Below are positions 36,506-45,499 of a stretch of DNA of 64,000 nt, in pieces (position 1 is the first letter of the stretch; every line of letters begins with the position of its first letter). The notes under the pieces were generated by a model. The model worked only from the letters and a program-made list of their open reading frames with translations, had not been told where the DNA came from and did not search any database. The position numbers and the translations under genes are program-made. Source of the DNA: Tsukamurella tyrosinosolvens (GTDB taxonomy: Bacteria; Actinomycetota; Actinomycetes; Mycobacteriales; Mycobacteriaceae); NCBI RefSeq assembly GCF_900104775.1, contig NZ_FNSA01000003.1, forward strand, positions 4,402,001-4,466,000, given 5' to 3'.

Positions 36506-37198
36506 ATGTTGCTCAAGAGGCGCCAGGTGCTGATGGGACTGGCTGCGCTGCCCGCCGCCGCGGTCGCCACGTCGGTGACCGTCCCGCACGCCGCCGCCGC
36601 GGACGCCGACAAGGCCCTCCTCGACGCCGCGGTCGCAGCCGCGCCGACGGCCCGCGAGGTGATCACGGTGGCGGCACCGTCGTTCTCCTCCACCGACGTC
36701 CAGGTCTCGGCGTGGGCACTGCTCGCGCAGGGCTGGACGAAGGTCTACGGGCCCGTCCCGGGCAAGGTCGGCCAGCAGGGCATCGGCGAGGGCAAGGACG
36801 GCGTGCCCCGCACCCCGTTCGGCGTCTTCACACTCGACCTCGCGTTCGGCCGGCAGGACAACCCCGGCACCACGCTGCCGTACACCAAGGTGACGAATCA
36901 GCACTGGTGGGACGGGAACGTCAACTCCCCCACCTACGACCGCATGGTCGTCCAGGCCGCCAGCCCGGGCCCCGAGAGCGAGAACCTCTACGACATCGGC
37001 CCCGTCTACGACTACGCCGTGCACTTCGACAACAACCCGAGCCACACGCCGGGCAAGGGCGGCGCGATGTTCCTCCACGTCACCGACGGCAAGCCGACGC
37101 TCGGCTGCGTCGCGATCAGCCGCGACGGCATGATCACGCTCCTGAAATGGCTGGCGCCCGCGCACAACCCGGTCCTCGTCACCGGCCTCACCGGCTAG
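36506..37198 (+). CDS. L,D-transpeptidase-family exported protein (YkuD)
   Basis: 230 residues. The start KRRQVLMGLAALPAAAVATS is a twin-arginine-like signal peptide with cleavage near HAAAA. The YkuD domain ends with a catalytic His in MFLHVTDGKPTLGCVAIS and Cys201. The substrate loop resembles small one-domain enzymes often called L,D-peptidoglycan transpeptidase family, distinct from the Ig-domain lipoprotein at 2.9 kb. Whether it cross-links peptidoglycan or attaches a protein is not known. Confidence 0.88.
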   Translation: MLLKRRQVLMGLAALPAAAVATSVTVPHAAAADADKALLDAAVAAAPTAREVITVAAPSFSSTDVQVSAWALLAQGWTKVYGPVPGKVGQQGIGEGKDGVPRTPFGVFTLDLAFGRQDNPGTTLPYTKVTNQHWWDGNVNSPTYDRMVVQAASPGPESENLYDIGPVYDYAVHFDNNPSHTPGKGGAMFLHVTDGKPTLGCVAISRDGMITLLKWLAPAHNPVLVTGLTG

Positions 37199-37203
37199 CA
37201 CAC

Positions 37204-37259
37204 CTTTCGAAGCGTTCTGCGACGAAAACCGCCACAGCGATCGCAGAACGCTTCGAAAG
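37204..37259. repeat. Long intergenic palindrome E, probable bidirectional terminator
   Basis: Perfect 19-base arms CTTTCGAAGCGTTCTGCGA (37204-37222) and its reverse complement (37241-37259) around an 18-base loop. It lies just past the L,D-transpeptidase stop, with a convergent hydrolase gene beyond. The remaining bases to 37431 hold nothing I recognise. Confidence 0.8.
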
Positions 37260-37431
37260 ATGTTCCCGCCGCTGGGATCACGCTCGCGCGGTACGCAGGC
37301 TATGCGCGGAGCGCATCACAAAGAACGTCGAACATGCCGCTGAGCAGTAGTTCATCGCGGTATGCGCGGCACGCATGGCTTCCCTGCGCAAGCGCCCACC
37401 GCAGGATTCCCGACGGTGCCCCAACCCACGG

Positions 37432-38262
37432 CTACACCCGCTGGGCGATCCACCCGGACAGCGCGGGGATCACGGCACCGGGCGAGAGGATCCACTGGTT
37501 GTGCCCCAGCGGATCCGCGATCCGCCGGTGCACGGACGACGGGAACTTCTCCCCCACGAACCGCGACTGCCGATCCGACACCAGCTCGTCGCCCGCGATG
37601 GCGACGGTGAGTACGGGCGTCCGCGTCCCCGCCAGCCGCGCCTCGTAGTCCACGTCCGCGCCGGCGACGTTGAAGTCGCCGGTCTGCACCAGGTGGTCGA
37701 AATCGGCCACGATCCCGGCGGGCACCTCGCCGAGGCCGTCGGGCCCGGACCAGTGGCCCCGTCGGGCGGCGGCGCGTGCGGCGACGGACGTCCCGATCCG
37801 CCGCGCGGTCCCGGACAGGCCGTCGAGTTTGTAATAGCCGGTGCCGCAGGCGACGAGGATCACCCCGGCCAGGTTCCGGCGGGCGCGCGCGGCGTACATG
37901 ACGCCCATCAGCCCGCCGAGGCTGTGCCCCAGCAGGATCCGCGGCGCACCGGGGAACTTCTGCCGCGCCAGGGCGGAGACGGCGGGGTAGTCCTCGACCA
38001 CCACGTCCTGGAAGCCGTGCGTGCCCGCCGCGCCGCGGGGCCGCGAATCGCCCTGTCCGCGCAGCTCGGCGACGACGGCGTTGAAGCCCGCGTCGATGAG
38101 CCCGCGTCCGAAGTCGTCGAAATAGCCGGCGGGCACGTTCACGCCGGGCCAGATCATCAGCACGGGCGCGGCCGGATCGGGCCCGCGGAAGATCCGGACG
38201 GGATTGGTGGTGCCGTCCTTGTACGTGAGCGTCGCGACGGTGGGCCGCGCCGTCGACGTCAC
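37432..38262 (-). CDS. Alpha/beta hydrolase
   Basis: 276 residues from a GTG that overlaps the stop of the upstream membrane-protein gene (GTGA), which decides the start. It shows WPGVNVPAGYF, ELRGQGDS, the nucleophile GHSLGG, and a late His in ADPLGHNQWIL. No signal peptide. Many such proteins are annotated as serine aminopeptidase S33-like lipases. Substrate is unknown. It converges with the L,D-transpeptidase gene across palindrome E. Confidence 0.83.
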   Translation of the reverse strand: MTSTARPTVATLTYKDGTTNPVRIFRGPDPAAPVLMIWPGVNVPAGYFDDFGRGLIDAGFNAVVAELRGQGDSRPRGAAGTHGFQDVVVEDYPAVSALARQKFPGAPRILLGHSLGGLMGVMYAARARRNLAGVILVACGTGYYKLDGLSGTARRIGTSVAARAAARRGHWSGPDGLGEVPAGIVADFDHLVQTGDFNVAGADVDYEARLAGTRTPVLTVAIAGDELVSDRQSRFVGEKFPSSVHRRIADPLGHNQWILSPGAVIPALSGWIAQRV

Positions 38263-39125
38263 CAGGCGCGCCGTTCCGCCCGCCGCGCGGCCACCGCACC
38301 GAGCCCGCCGAAGATCAGCCCCAGCAGCGCGAGCGCGCCGCCGACCGCGGCCTCGGTCATGATCCACGGCGTCAGGCTCTTCGTGACCTGGTCGAGCGCG
38401 GCGTCCACCACGGGGCTCAGCCCGCCGGTCCCGCTGCGGCTCGACACGTACGACGGGGCCGCCACGCACAGCATCCAGGTCACGCCCGCGGCGACGGCGA
38501 CGCCGAGCCCCAGATAGAACATCATGAAGCCGCGGCGATGCGCTGCCAGCAGCGCGAGCAGGGCCGCGGCGAGCGCCGTGAGCGGCGCGATCCACGCCGC
38601 CGACCGGATGGTGTCCGCGATGGACGCGTACCGTCCGGCCCGGAACAGGTCCCGGTTCGCGCCGGTCCCGGACAGGTCGATGGTGACCCGCTCCGGCACG
38701 GTCACCTTCACGTTGTTCGCAGCCGCGACGTCGCGGATCATCGGCGCGAGGTCGATCTCCGCGGTGGTGGCGCCGCGCAGCCGCTGCTCCGCAGTGGGCC
38801 GCACCAGCAGCCAGGTGTGGACCTGGCCCACGGCCTCGGTGAAGGCGCCCGGGAACTGCGGGCCGTGCACGTAGGTCGAGACGTAGGGCGTGATCGCGTC
38901 GAGCGGCGGACGGGCGTCGCCCTGCTCGGTGAGCAGCCGCTGCACCTGCTGGGAGATCTCCTGCGCCATCGCGTCCTGCACCGCGGGGTCGCGGCCCAGT
39001 GGCTCCATGAGCGTCATGAACTCGGCGCGGTCGAGCACCGTGTTCTTCGCCCAGGCGGCGGGGACCGCCACGAACGTGGCCGCGATCGCCACGAGAACGA
39101 GGAGGAAGGCCGTCAGAGAACGCAC
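38259..39125 (-). CDS. Hypothetical membrane protein with large extracytoplasmic loop
   Basis: 288 residues, unrecognised. The N-terminus (MRSLTAFLLVLVAIAATFVA) is a signal anchor. A loop of about 150 residues follows (it contains RDPAVQDAMAQEISQQVQRLL), then three more hydrophobic helices (about 185-275). This layout recurs in actinobacterial proteins of unknown function. It is translationally coupled to the hydrolase downstream, so the two may act together at the membrane. Confidence 0.75.
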   Translation of the reverse strand: MRSLTAFLLVLVAIAATFVAVPAAWAKNTVLDRAEFMTLMEPLGRDPAVQDAMAQEISQQVQRLLTEQGDARPPLDAITPYVSTYVHGPQFPGAFTEAVGQVHTWLLVRPTAEQRLRGATTAEIDLAPMIRDVAAANNVKVTVPERVTIDLSGTGANRDLFRAGRYASIADTIRSAAWIAPLTALAAALLALLAAHRRGFMMFYLGLGVAVAAGVTWMLCVAAPSYVSSRSGTGGLSPVVDAALDQVTKSLTPWIMTEAAVGGALALLGLIFGGLGAVAARRAERRAW

Positions 39126-39198
39126 GGCGACAACGGTACTCGACGGTGCCGCGCGGCCAGGTCCGCTCCGGTCCGCGCGCGGTGCGCTCCGCGCACCG

Positions 39199-40137
39199 TC
39201 AGTCGCTGATGAGGTCGCGGCCCCGGCCGACGATGAGCGGGTCCGGCCCGGCGGCCAGGACGTCCATGTCCTTGTTGTCGTAGTCGAACTTGTCGAGGAT
39301 GTAGCGCATCGCGTTGAGGCGGGCGCGTTTCTTGTCGTTGCTCTTCACGACGGTCCACGGCGCGTAGTCGGTGTCCGTCGCGGCGAACACCTCCTCCTTC
39401 GCCGCGGTGTACCCGTCCCACTTGTCCAGCGAGGCGAGGTCCATCGGCGAGAGCTTCCACTGCCGCACGGGGTCGATCTGACGGATCGCGAAGCGGGTCC
39501 GCTGCTCGAGCTGGGTCACCGAGAACCAGAACTTGGTCACATCGATGCCGTCCTCGACCAGCATCTTCTCGAACAGCGGCACCTGGTGCGTCCAGCGCTC
39601 GTGCTGCTCGTCGGTACAGAAGCCCATGACCCGCTCGACGCCGCCGCGGTTGTACCAGGAGCGGTCGAACAGGACGATCTCGCCCTTGGTCGGGAAGTGG
39701 TCGATGTAGCGCTGGAAGTACCACTCGCCGGCCTCGCGCTCGGTGGGCTTGACCAGCGCCACCACGCGCGCGCCACGCGGGTTGAGGTGCTCCATGAAGC
39801 GCTTGATGGTGCCGCCCTTGCCGGCGGCGTCGCGGCCCTCGAAGACGATGACCAGCCGCTGCCCGGTGTCCTTGACCCAGCGCTGCAGCTTGAGCAGCTC
39901 GATCTGCAGCAGGCGCTTGTCCCGCTCGTACTCGGACCGGGCGAGGCGCTCCGAGTACGGGTAGCCCTCGCGCCACGTGTCGACGACGTGCCGCTCGGGG
40001 GTGAGCAGCACCGGATCGTCGTCATCGTCGTCGTTCACGGAGAAGCCCTCGGTCGCCCGCAGGTCGACGATCTTCTGCAGCGCCTCGCGGCCGCTGACCG
40101 CGCTCAAGTCGATGCCCACGGGCAGGTCGAGATCCAT
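39199..40137 (-). CDS. ppk2: Polyphosphate kinase 2, class I
   Basis: 312 residues. Walker A GRDAAGKGGTIKRF, Walker B FDRSWYNRGGVERVMGF, and the lid LEQRTRFAIRQIDPVRQWKLS are typical of class I PPK2 that phosphorylates ADP or GDP with polyphosphate. An acidic NDDDDDD stretch precedes the core. It complements the class III enzyme at 15.9 kb, so the cell can make nucleotide diphosphates and triphosphates from polyphosphate. A GTG one codon upstream of the ATG is an alternative start. Confidence 0.92.
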   Translation of the reverse strand: MDLDLPVGIDLSAVSGREALQKIVDLRATEGFSVNDDDDDDPVLLTPERHVVDTWREGYPYSERLARSEYERDKRLLQIELLKLQRWVKDTGQRLVIVFEGRDAAGKGGTIKRFMEHLNPRGARVVALVKPTEREAGEWYFQRYIDHFPTKGEIVLFDRSWYNRGGVERVMGFCTDEQHERWTHQVPLFEKMLVEDGIDVTKFWFSVTQLEQRTRFAIRQIDPVRQWKLSPMDLASLDKWDGYTAAKEEVFAATDTDYAPWTVVKSNDKKRARLNAMRYILDKFDYDNKDMDVLAAGPDPLIVGRGRDLISD

Positions 40138-40224
40138 CACGGGCGGAAGGTTACGGGCAGGCACGGACCGGCGGGTGAACGTCGCGTGAACGCGGGGTGC
40201 GCTGTGATCGGTAAACTGTGCGGA

Positions 40225-40875
40225 ATGCCCACCACCGCCAACCGCGGACGCCGGCGCGCCGAACACCTCGGGCCCGAGCGTCGCCGCCCCCAGGTCCTCG
40301 ACGCCGCGCTGGAGATCGCCGCGCGCGACGGGCTCGCCGCCGTCACCATCGGCACCGTCGCCGACCGCCTCCAGGTCACGCGCCCCGTCATCTACTCGTG
40401 CTTCCCGGACCGCGTCGCGCTCATCACCGAGCTGCTCGACCGCGAGACCGAGACGATGATGACCTACGTCCTTACCTCGCTCCACAACGCCCACGGCGAG
40501 GACCCGGAGACCGCGTTCATCATCGGCATGCGCGGCCTGCTGGCCGCGGTGAACGAGCGGGCCGACACCTGGCAGCTGCTGTTCTCCGGCGTCACCGATC
40601 CCGAGGTCGTGCACCGCGTCCGCGGCGCCCGCGCGACGCTGGCGAAGCAGGCCGAGGAGTGGATCCGGCCCGCCCTCATCCGCTGGTGGGACATGCAGGA
40701 CCTCGACGAGAAGCTGCCCATGCTCATGGAGCTGTTCGTCTCCGCGTGCGAGGCCGCCGTCCGGTCCATGCTCGCCGGCCGCCCCGACGACGCCGGGCCG
40801 CAGTGGCGCGGCGACTCCGAGCGGATCGGGAAGTTCTACGGCTCCGCCGTCTACCGCGCCTTCCTCGGCGCCTGA
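40225..40875 (+). CDS. TetR-family regulator
   Basis: 216 residues. HTH region VTIGTVADRLQVTRPVIYSCFPDR. The C-terminal domain has the TetR_C pattern of ligand-binding helices. Target unknown: it is divergent from ppk2 with 87 bases between starts and is followed by the convergent siderophore operon. Confidence 0.9.
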   Translation: MPTTANRGRRRAEHLGPERRRPQVLDAALEIAARDGLAAVTIGTVADRLQVTRPVIYSCFPDRVALITELLDRETETMMTYVLTSLHNAHGEDPETAFIIGMRGLLAAVNERADTWQLLFSGVTDPEVVHRVRGARATLAKQAEEWIRPALIRWWDMQDLDEKLPMLMELFVSACEAAVRSMLAGRPDDAGPQWRGDSERIGKFYGSAVYRAFLGA

Positions 40876-40923
40876 CGGACCGCCGCACGGCGGACCGCCG
40901 TCACCCGACGGCCCGCGGCCACC

Positions 40924-42702
40924 TCACCGGTGCCGGCTCCACGCGGCCCACAGCTGGGCGTACCGTCCGCCCGCGTGGCGCAGCTCGTCGTGCGTGCCCT
41001 GTTCGACGACGGCGCCGCGCTCCATCACCAGGACCCGGTCGGCCCGGGCGGCCTGGCTGAGCCGGTGCGCCACGACGAGGGCGGTGCGCCCCGCGAGCGC
41101 GGCCTGCGCGGCCTCCTCGAGCGCGTCGGCATCGGCGCTGTCCGCGTCGGCGGTGGCCTCGTCGAGGATCGCCACGGGAGGATCCAGCAGCACGAGGCGG
41201 GCCAGCGCGAGCTGCTGCTCCCGCTGCGGCGTCAGGGCGTGGCCGCCGGCCCCCACCACGGTCTGCAGCCCGTCGTCGAGCAGCGCCACCCACTCCGCGG
41301 CGCCCACCCGCTCCAGCGCGGCGTGCAGATCCGCGTCGGACGCCGACGGCGCCGCCATCCGCAGGTCCTCGGCGAGGGTGCCCGCGAAGACGTGCACGTC
41401 CTGCGTGAGCAGCACCGGCGCAGCGGAATCCGGGAGGGTCTCCAGGTCCGTGCCGCCGATCCGGATCGTGCCCGCGGCGGGCACGTGCACACCCGCGATG
41501 AGCGCGGCGAGGGTGGTCTTGCCCGCGCCGGACGTGCCGACCACGGCCACCGTCTCCCCCGGCTCCAGCCGCACGGTCACCCCGTCGAGCACGCGGCGGC
41601 CGCCGCCGTAACCGAACGCGACCCCGTCGACCTCGACCCGGGGCGGGCCGTCGCTCACGTCCACCTCGCCCGACGGTGCCGGGCCCGCCGCCTCGGCCTC
41701 GCCGAGCCCGATCACGCCGACGATCCGCGCGAGCGAGGCGCCCGCGGACTGGATGTCGTCCATCACCATGAGCAGCGCGCCGATCGGCCCGAACAGGCGC
41801 AGGAACAACAGCATCGCGGTGGTGACGGCGCCGACGGTGACGACGTCCCCGTCGACGAGGGCGACGCCGAGCACGACGATCGTGGCCATGCCGACGAACT
41901 CGGCGAGGTTGACCCGGCCGAAGAGCCGATTCTGCACGATCCGGGCGCGCATGCTCCACCGCACCACCCGCCAGGAGCCGTCGCCGACCCGCAGGCTGGC
42001 GCGGTCCATGAGGTCGTAGGCGTGCACGGTGGGCAGGCCGCGGATGGAACCGAGCATGTGGTGCGCGCGCTCCGCCATGGCGGCCCGCTCGGACCGGTAC
42101 ACCGGCGGCGCGGTCCGCACGTACATGCGGGCGCCGAGCACGTAGACGGGCAGCACGACGAGCACCACGAGGAGGAAGCGCCAGTCGAGCGCGGCGAAGC
42201 CGGCGACGGTCACCGCCACGGAGAAACCGGAGCGGGCCAGTGCGGGGACGCCGCGCGAGATGGCCTGGCTGACCGCGCCGACGTCGTCGGTGGCGCGGGA
42301 GACGAGGTCGCCGGACCCGGCGTCCTCGACGCGGGCCTGGGACAGCCGCAGGGCGGCCCCGACCATCGACTCGCGCAGCCGGGCGAGCGCCGTCTCGAAG
42401 AGCCGCGCGGACAGGACGATGCCGATGCCGGTGAAGGCCGCGGAGGCGATCGCCGCGACGGCCATGAGCCCGCCGATCCGCAGCACGTCGGGGTAGCCGT
42501 GGCCGTCGAGGGCCACGTCGACCATGGCGCCGAAGCCCCACGGCACGGCGAGCCCGAGCGCGGCGCCGACGAGCAGGACCACGAAGACGAGCGCGAGCGC
42601 GCCGCGCTTCCCGGCGAGGAGGCCGCGGGCGAAGCGGAAGGTCTCGGCACCGTCGGCGACGGGTAGGGCACCGGCGACGGCGGTCGTGGTGGGGGCGCTC
42701 AT
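40924..42702 (-). CDS. ABC transporter half, exporter fold, complete Walker A/B but altered signature motif
   Basis: 592 residues. Membrane domain with about six helices (about 30-310), then an ATPase domain. Walker A is GTSGAGKTT and Walker B ends VAILDEATAD with the catalytic Glu, but the usual LSGGQ signature reads ALTPQREQ. It pairs with the upstream gene, whose ATPase domain shows the opposite defects. It is the last gene of the siderophore operon, overlapping its neighbour by four bases. It probably moves the siderophore: export, or IrtAB/YbtPQ-like import, cannot be told from sequence. Confidence 0.88.
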   Translation of the reverse strand: MSAPTTTAVAGALPVADGAETFRFARGLLAGKRGALALVFVVLLVGAALGLAVPWGFGAMVDVALDGHGYPDVLRIGGLMAVAAIASAAFTGIGIVLSARLFETALARLRESMVGAALRLSQARVEDAGSGDLVSRATDDVGAVSQAISRGVPALARSGFSVAVTVAGFAALDWRFLLVVLVVLPVYVLGARMYVRTAPPVYRSERAAMAERAHHMLGSIRGLPTVHAYDLMDRASLRVGDGSWRVVRWSMRARIVQNRLFGRVNLAEFVGMATIVVLGVALVDGDVVTVGAVTTAMLLFLRLFGPIGALLMVMDDIQSAGASLARIVGVIGLGEAEAAGPAPSGEVDVSDGPPRVEVDGVAFGYGGGRRVLDGVTVRLEPGETVAVVGTSGAGKTTLAALIAGVHVPAAGTIRIGGTDLETLPDSAAPVLLTQDVHVFAGTLAEDLRMAAPSASDADLHAALERVGAAEWVALLDDGLQTVVGAGGHALTPQREQQLALARLVLLDPPVAILDEATADADSADADALEEAAQAALAGRTALVVAHRLSQAARADRVLVMERGAVVEQGTHDELRHAGGRYAQLWAAWSRHR

Positions 42703-44408
42703 GCGCGCACCTCCGCTCCGGTGGGGCTCACGGTGAGCACGGTGTCGGCCGCGGCGATCAGCGTCGGGGATGCCGTGAAGACGACGGTCGCGAGGCCGGC
42801 GCGGGCGGCGCCCAGCCGGTCGGCGATCGCGGCCTCGGTGACGGAGTCGACCGCGCTGGTGGGGTCGACGAGCACGAGGGTACGGGTGTCGGTGGCGAGG
42901 GCGCGGGCCAGCGCGACGCGTTGCCGCTGGCCGCCGGAGAGCAGTCGGCCGGCCTCGCCGACGGACGTCCGCAGCCCGTCGGGCAGGACCTCGAGGACGT
43001 CGTCGCACGCGGCGGCGAGCAGGGCCGCGGCCACCCGGTCGGGCGCGCCGCCTGCGGCCACGTTCTCCTCGACGGTGCCCTCGAAGAGCGTCGTCGCGTG
43101 CGGCGCGACGCGCACGGTCCGCAGCGCGGCGGGCTGGGTGAGCGTGTAGAGGTCGGTGCCGCCGACGGTGACCGACGCGCCCGGTCGCGGCGCGCCGGTG
43201 CGCGCGAGCAGCGCGGTCGCGGCCGCGGTGGTCTCGGCGTCGCACACGACGGCGGTGACCCCGGTGGGCGGGAACTCCAGGTCGACGACGCCCTCCCCCG
43301 CGGGGACGCCGGTGAGGCGCACGGGGACCTCGTCCCCGTCGTGCGCGTGCAGGGTGCCCTCGTCGCGGGCGAAGGGCGCCTGCAGCACCATGAGTACGCG
43401 CTTCGCGGAGGCGTTGCCCGCGACCCAGAACTTGCCGACGTTGGTGCCCATGGCCTGCAGCGGCGCCATCACCACCTGGGTGAGGCCCACGACGGTGATG
43501 AGCTGCCCGACGGTGAGGTCACCGCGCACGGTCTGGATCCCGGCGAGCACGCCCACGAGCACCACGAAGACCGCGGCGACGGCCTCCATCGCGCCCACGT
43601 ACGCGCCCTCGGAGCGGCGGGCCCGGATGACGGCGGAGAGGGCGCGGGCGCTCGCGGACCGGTAGCGACGGTCCGCCTCGGCCTCGGCGTGCATGCCCTT
43701 GACCACGCGGAACCCGGCGACGAGGTCGGCAGCGGCGCCCGCGGCCTCGCCCGCGGCGCGCTGCTCGGCCTCGCTGCGGGCACGCAGCGCGCCGCCGGCC
43801 TTGTCCAGGCACCACAGCATCGCGGGTGCGCCGAGCAGCACGAGCAGGCCCAGCTGCCAGGAGATGGACAGCAGCACGACGCCGCAGAACACGATGGCCG
43901 CGAGCTCGCCGACGGGGTAGAGCCCGAGCGCGACCGACATCGCGAGCCGCTGCACGTCGGACGTGGCGATGGACAGCAGCACCCCGGGCGGGTGCCCGCC
44001 GCCGAGGCCCCGCGGATCGAGGATGCGGTCGGTCACCTGGGTGCGCAGCCGGTGCTGCACGGTGTTCATCCCGAGGAAGCCGATGCGCGAGCCGAACCGG
44101 AAGCTGAAGGAGAGGAAGGCGAACAGGACCGCGAGCACGAGCACCCAGCGGAGCGTGGCGGACCAGTCGCCGGTCCGGACGGCCCGATCGATCGCGAGGC
44201 CCATCACGACGGGGACGAGCGCCTCGCCGACCTGATGGCCGACGATGAGCAGACCCGCGGGCAGCGTCCGCGACCGGTCGCCGAGCATCGTCCGCAGCAC
44301 CAGCTGTCGCGGCGTCGTGTCGGCGTCGACCGCGATCGGCCGGTGGTCGGGCTGCTGTTCGGGCGCCTCGAAGAACACCGGCAGCCGGCTGCCGGTCCAG
44401 TCCGCCAC
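42699..44408 (-). CDS. ABC transporter half, exporter fold, Walker A lost
   Basis: 569 residues from a GTG two bases after the dhbC stop. Membrane domain (about 45-330) has the exporter-type six-helix layout. In the ATPase domain the Walker A position reads CDAETTAAATALL, with no Gly-x-Gly-Lys, so it should not hold ATP normally. The signature LLSGGQRQRVALARAL is intact, and Walker B has VLVDPTSAVD with Pro where the catalytic Glu should be. It therefore should form one working ATP site only together with the partner subunit at 40.9 kb. Confidence 0.88.
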   Translation of the reverse strand: MADWTGSRLPVFFEAPEQQPDHRPIAVDADTTPRQLVLRTMLGDRSRTLPAGLLIVGHQVGEALVPVVMGLAIDRAVRTGDWSATLRWVLVLAVLFAFLSFSFRFGSRIGFLGMNTVQHRLRTQVTDRILDPRGLGGGHPPGVLLSIATSDVQRLAMSVALGLYPVGELAAIVFCGVVLLSISWQLGLLVLLGAPAMLWCLDKAGGALRARSEAEQRAAGEAAGAAADLVAGFRVVKGMHAEAEADRRYRSASARALSAVIRARRSEGAYVGAMEAVAAVFVVLVGVLAGIQTVRGDLTVGQLITVVGLTQVVMAPLQAMGTNVGKFWVAGNASAKRVLMVLQAPFARDEGTLHAHDGDEVPVRLTGVPAGEGVVDLEFPPTGVTAVVCDAETTAAATALLARTGAPRPGASVTVGGTDLYTLTQPAALRTVRVAPHATTLFEGTVEENVAAGGAPDRVAAALLAAACDDVLEVLPDGLRTSVGEAGRLLSGGQRQRVALARALATDTRTLVLVDPTSAVDSVTEAAIADRLGAARAGLATVVFTASPTLIAAADTVLTVSPTGAEVRA

Positions 44409-44410
44409 CC

Positions 44411-45499
44411 TCAGCTCCGCGCGGTCTCGGTGAGCCGGAAGGGGCCCAGCACGGTGCGCAGCTTGTTGCGGGTCTCGGCCAGTTCGGCCTGCGGATCCGA
44501 CGCGCCGACGATGCCGCCGCCCGCGTAGGCGCGCAGCCGCGCACCGTCGAGCTCGGCGCACCGGATGCTGACCCGCCAGTGCCCGTCGCCGTTCGCGGCG
44601 GTCCAGCCGACCGCGCCGGCGTAGAAGCCCCGCTCGCCCTCGATGTCGGCGATGGCACGGGCCGCGGTGCGCCGCGGGAAGCCGCACACGGCGGGGGTGG
44701 GGTGCAGCGCGAGCGCGAGGTCGAGGGCGCTGGTCGCGGGGTCGGCGAGGCGGCCCTCGATCTTGGTGCCGAGGTGCCAGACGGGCCCGGCCCGGGTCAC
44801 CGACGGTGCGGCGGGCACGTCCAGCTCCGCGCACAGCGGCGCGAGCGCGGAGGCGATCTCGTCGACGACGTACGCGTGCTCCTCGCGGTCCTTCTCCGAG
44901 TCCAGCAGCCCCTCGGGCGAGGTCGCGGTCCCGGCGAAGGGGTGGCAGAAGACGGTGTTGCCCATCCGCCCGACGAGGATCTCGGGGCTCGAACCCACGA
45001 GCCAGCGGCCGCGGTGGGCGTCGCCGGCGGCGGCGAGGTCGACGGCGAAGGCATTGCCCTCGAGGTCGCGCTGCTCCAGGGCCGCGGCCACGGCGAGCGG
45101 ATCGAGCGGGGCGTCCGCCTCGAAGTCGACGGCGCGCGCGAGCACGACCTTCTGCAGGTCGGAGTCGTCGATGAGCGCGATCGCGCGGCGAACCCGGTCG
45201 ACGTGCTCGGCCGGCGCGGGGTGCTGGGCGGTCTGCGTCAACGTGGGCAGCTCGGCGGCGGCACCTCCGGCGGACGCGGGGACGTCGCCGAAGTGCTCCG
45301 GCACCGTCAGCGCGGCGGGATCGGCCAGGTCGAAGGGCAGCGCGCCCACGACGGCGGGGGCGGTGCCGGCGCGCAGCGCGGCGGCCGCGGCGTGCGGATC
45401 GACGAAGGTGGCCGCGGTGCCGCGGGCGGCGAGGCGCTGCCCGGCCGCGGTCAGCAGGAAGTGCGGATGGTCGCTCTCCCCGCTCGTGCTCGCCGTCAT
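44411..45499 (-). CDS. dhbC: Isochorismate synthase (DhbC/EntC)
   Basis: 362 residues, chorismate-binding fold. LQKVVLARAVDF, GSSPEILVGR, HPFAGTATS and GFYAGAVGW are family landmarks, and the Glu/Asp metal ligands follow. Converts chorismate to isochorismate. The presence of dhbB and dhbA next to it identifies the 2,3-dihydroxybenzoate pathway rather than salicylate synthesis. Starts with ATG overlapping the dhbB stop. Confidence 0.93.
   Translation of the reverse strand: MTASTSGESDHPHFLLTAAGQRLAARGTAATFVDPHAAAAALRAGTAPAVVGALPFDLADPAALTVPEHFGDVPASAGGAAAELPTLTQTAQHPAPAEHVDRVRRAIALIDDSDLQKVVLARAVDFEADAPLDPLAVAAALEQRDLEGNAFAVDLAAAGDAHRGRWLVGSSPEILVGRMGNTVFCHPFAGTATSPEGLLDSEKDREEHAYVVDEIASALAPLCAELDVPAAPSVTRAGPVWHLGTKIEGRLADPATSALDLALALHPTPAVCGFPRRTAARAIADIEGERGFYAGAVGWTAANGDGHWRVSIRCAELDGARLRAYAGGGIVGASDPQAELAETRNKLRTVLGPFRLTETARS

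Noticed and set aside
37260-37431. A small gene in the gap after palindrome E
   Set aside because: No frame there has a ribosome-binding site or recognisable product.
38263-38595. N-terminal extension of the alpha/beta hydrolase gene
   Set aside because: It is the out-of-frame reading of the membrane-protein gene; the GTGA overlap marks the true start.
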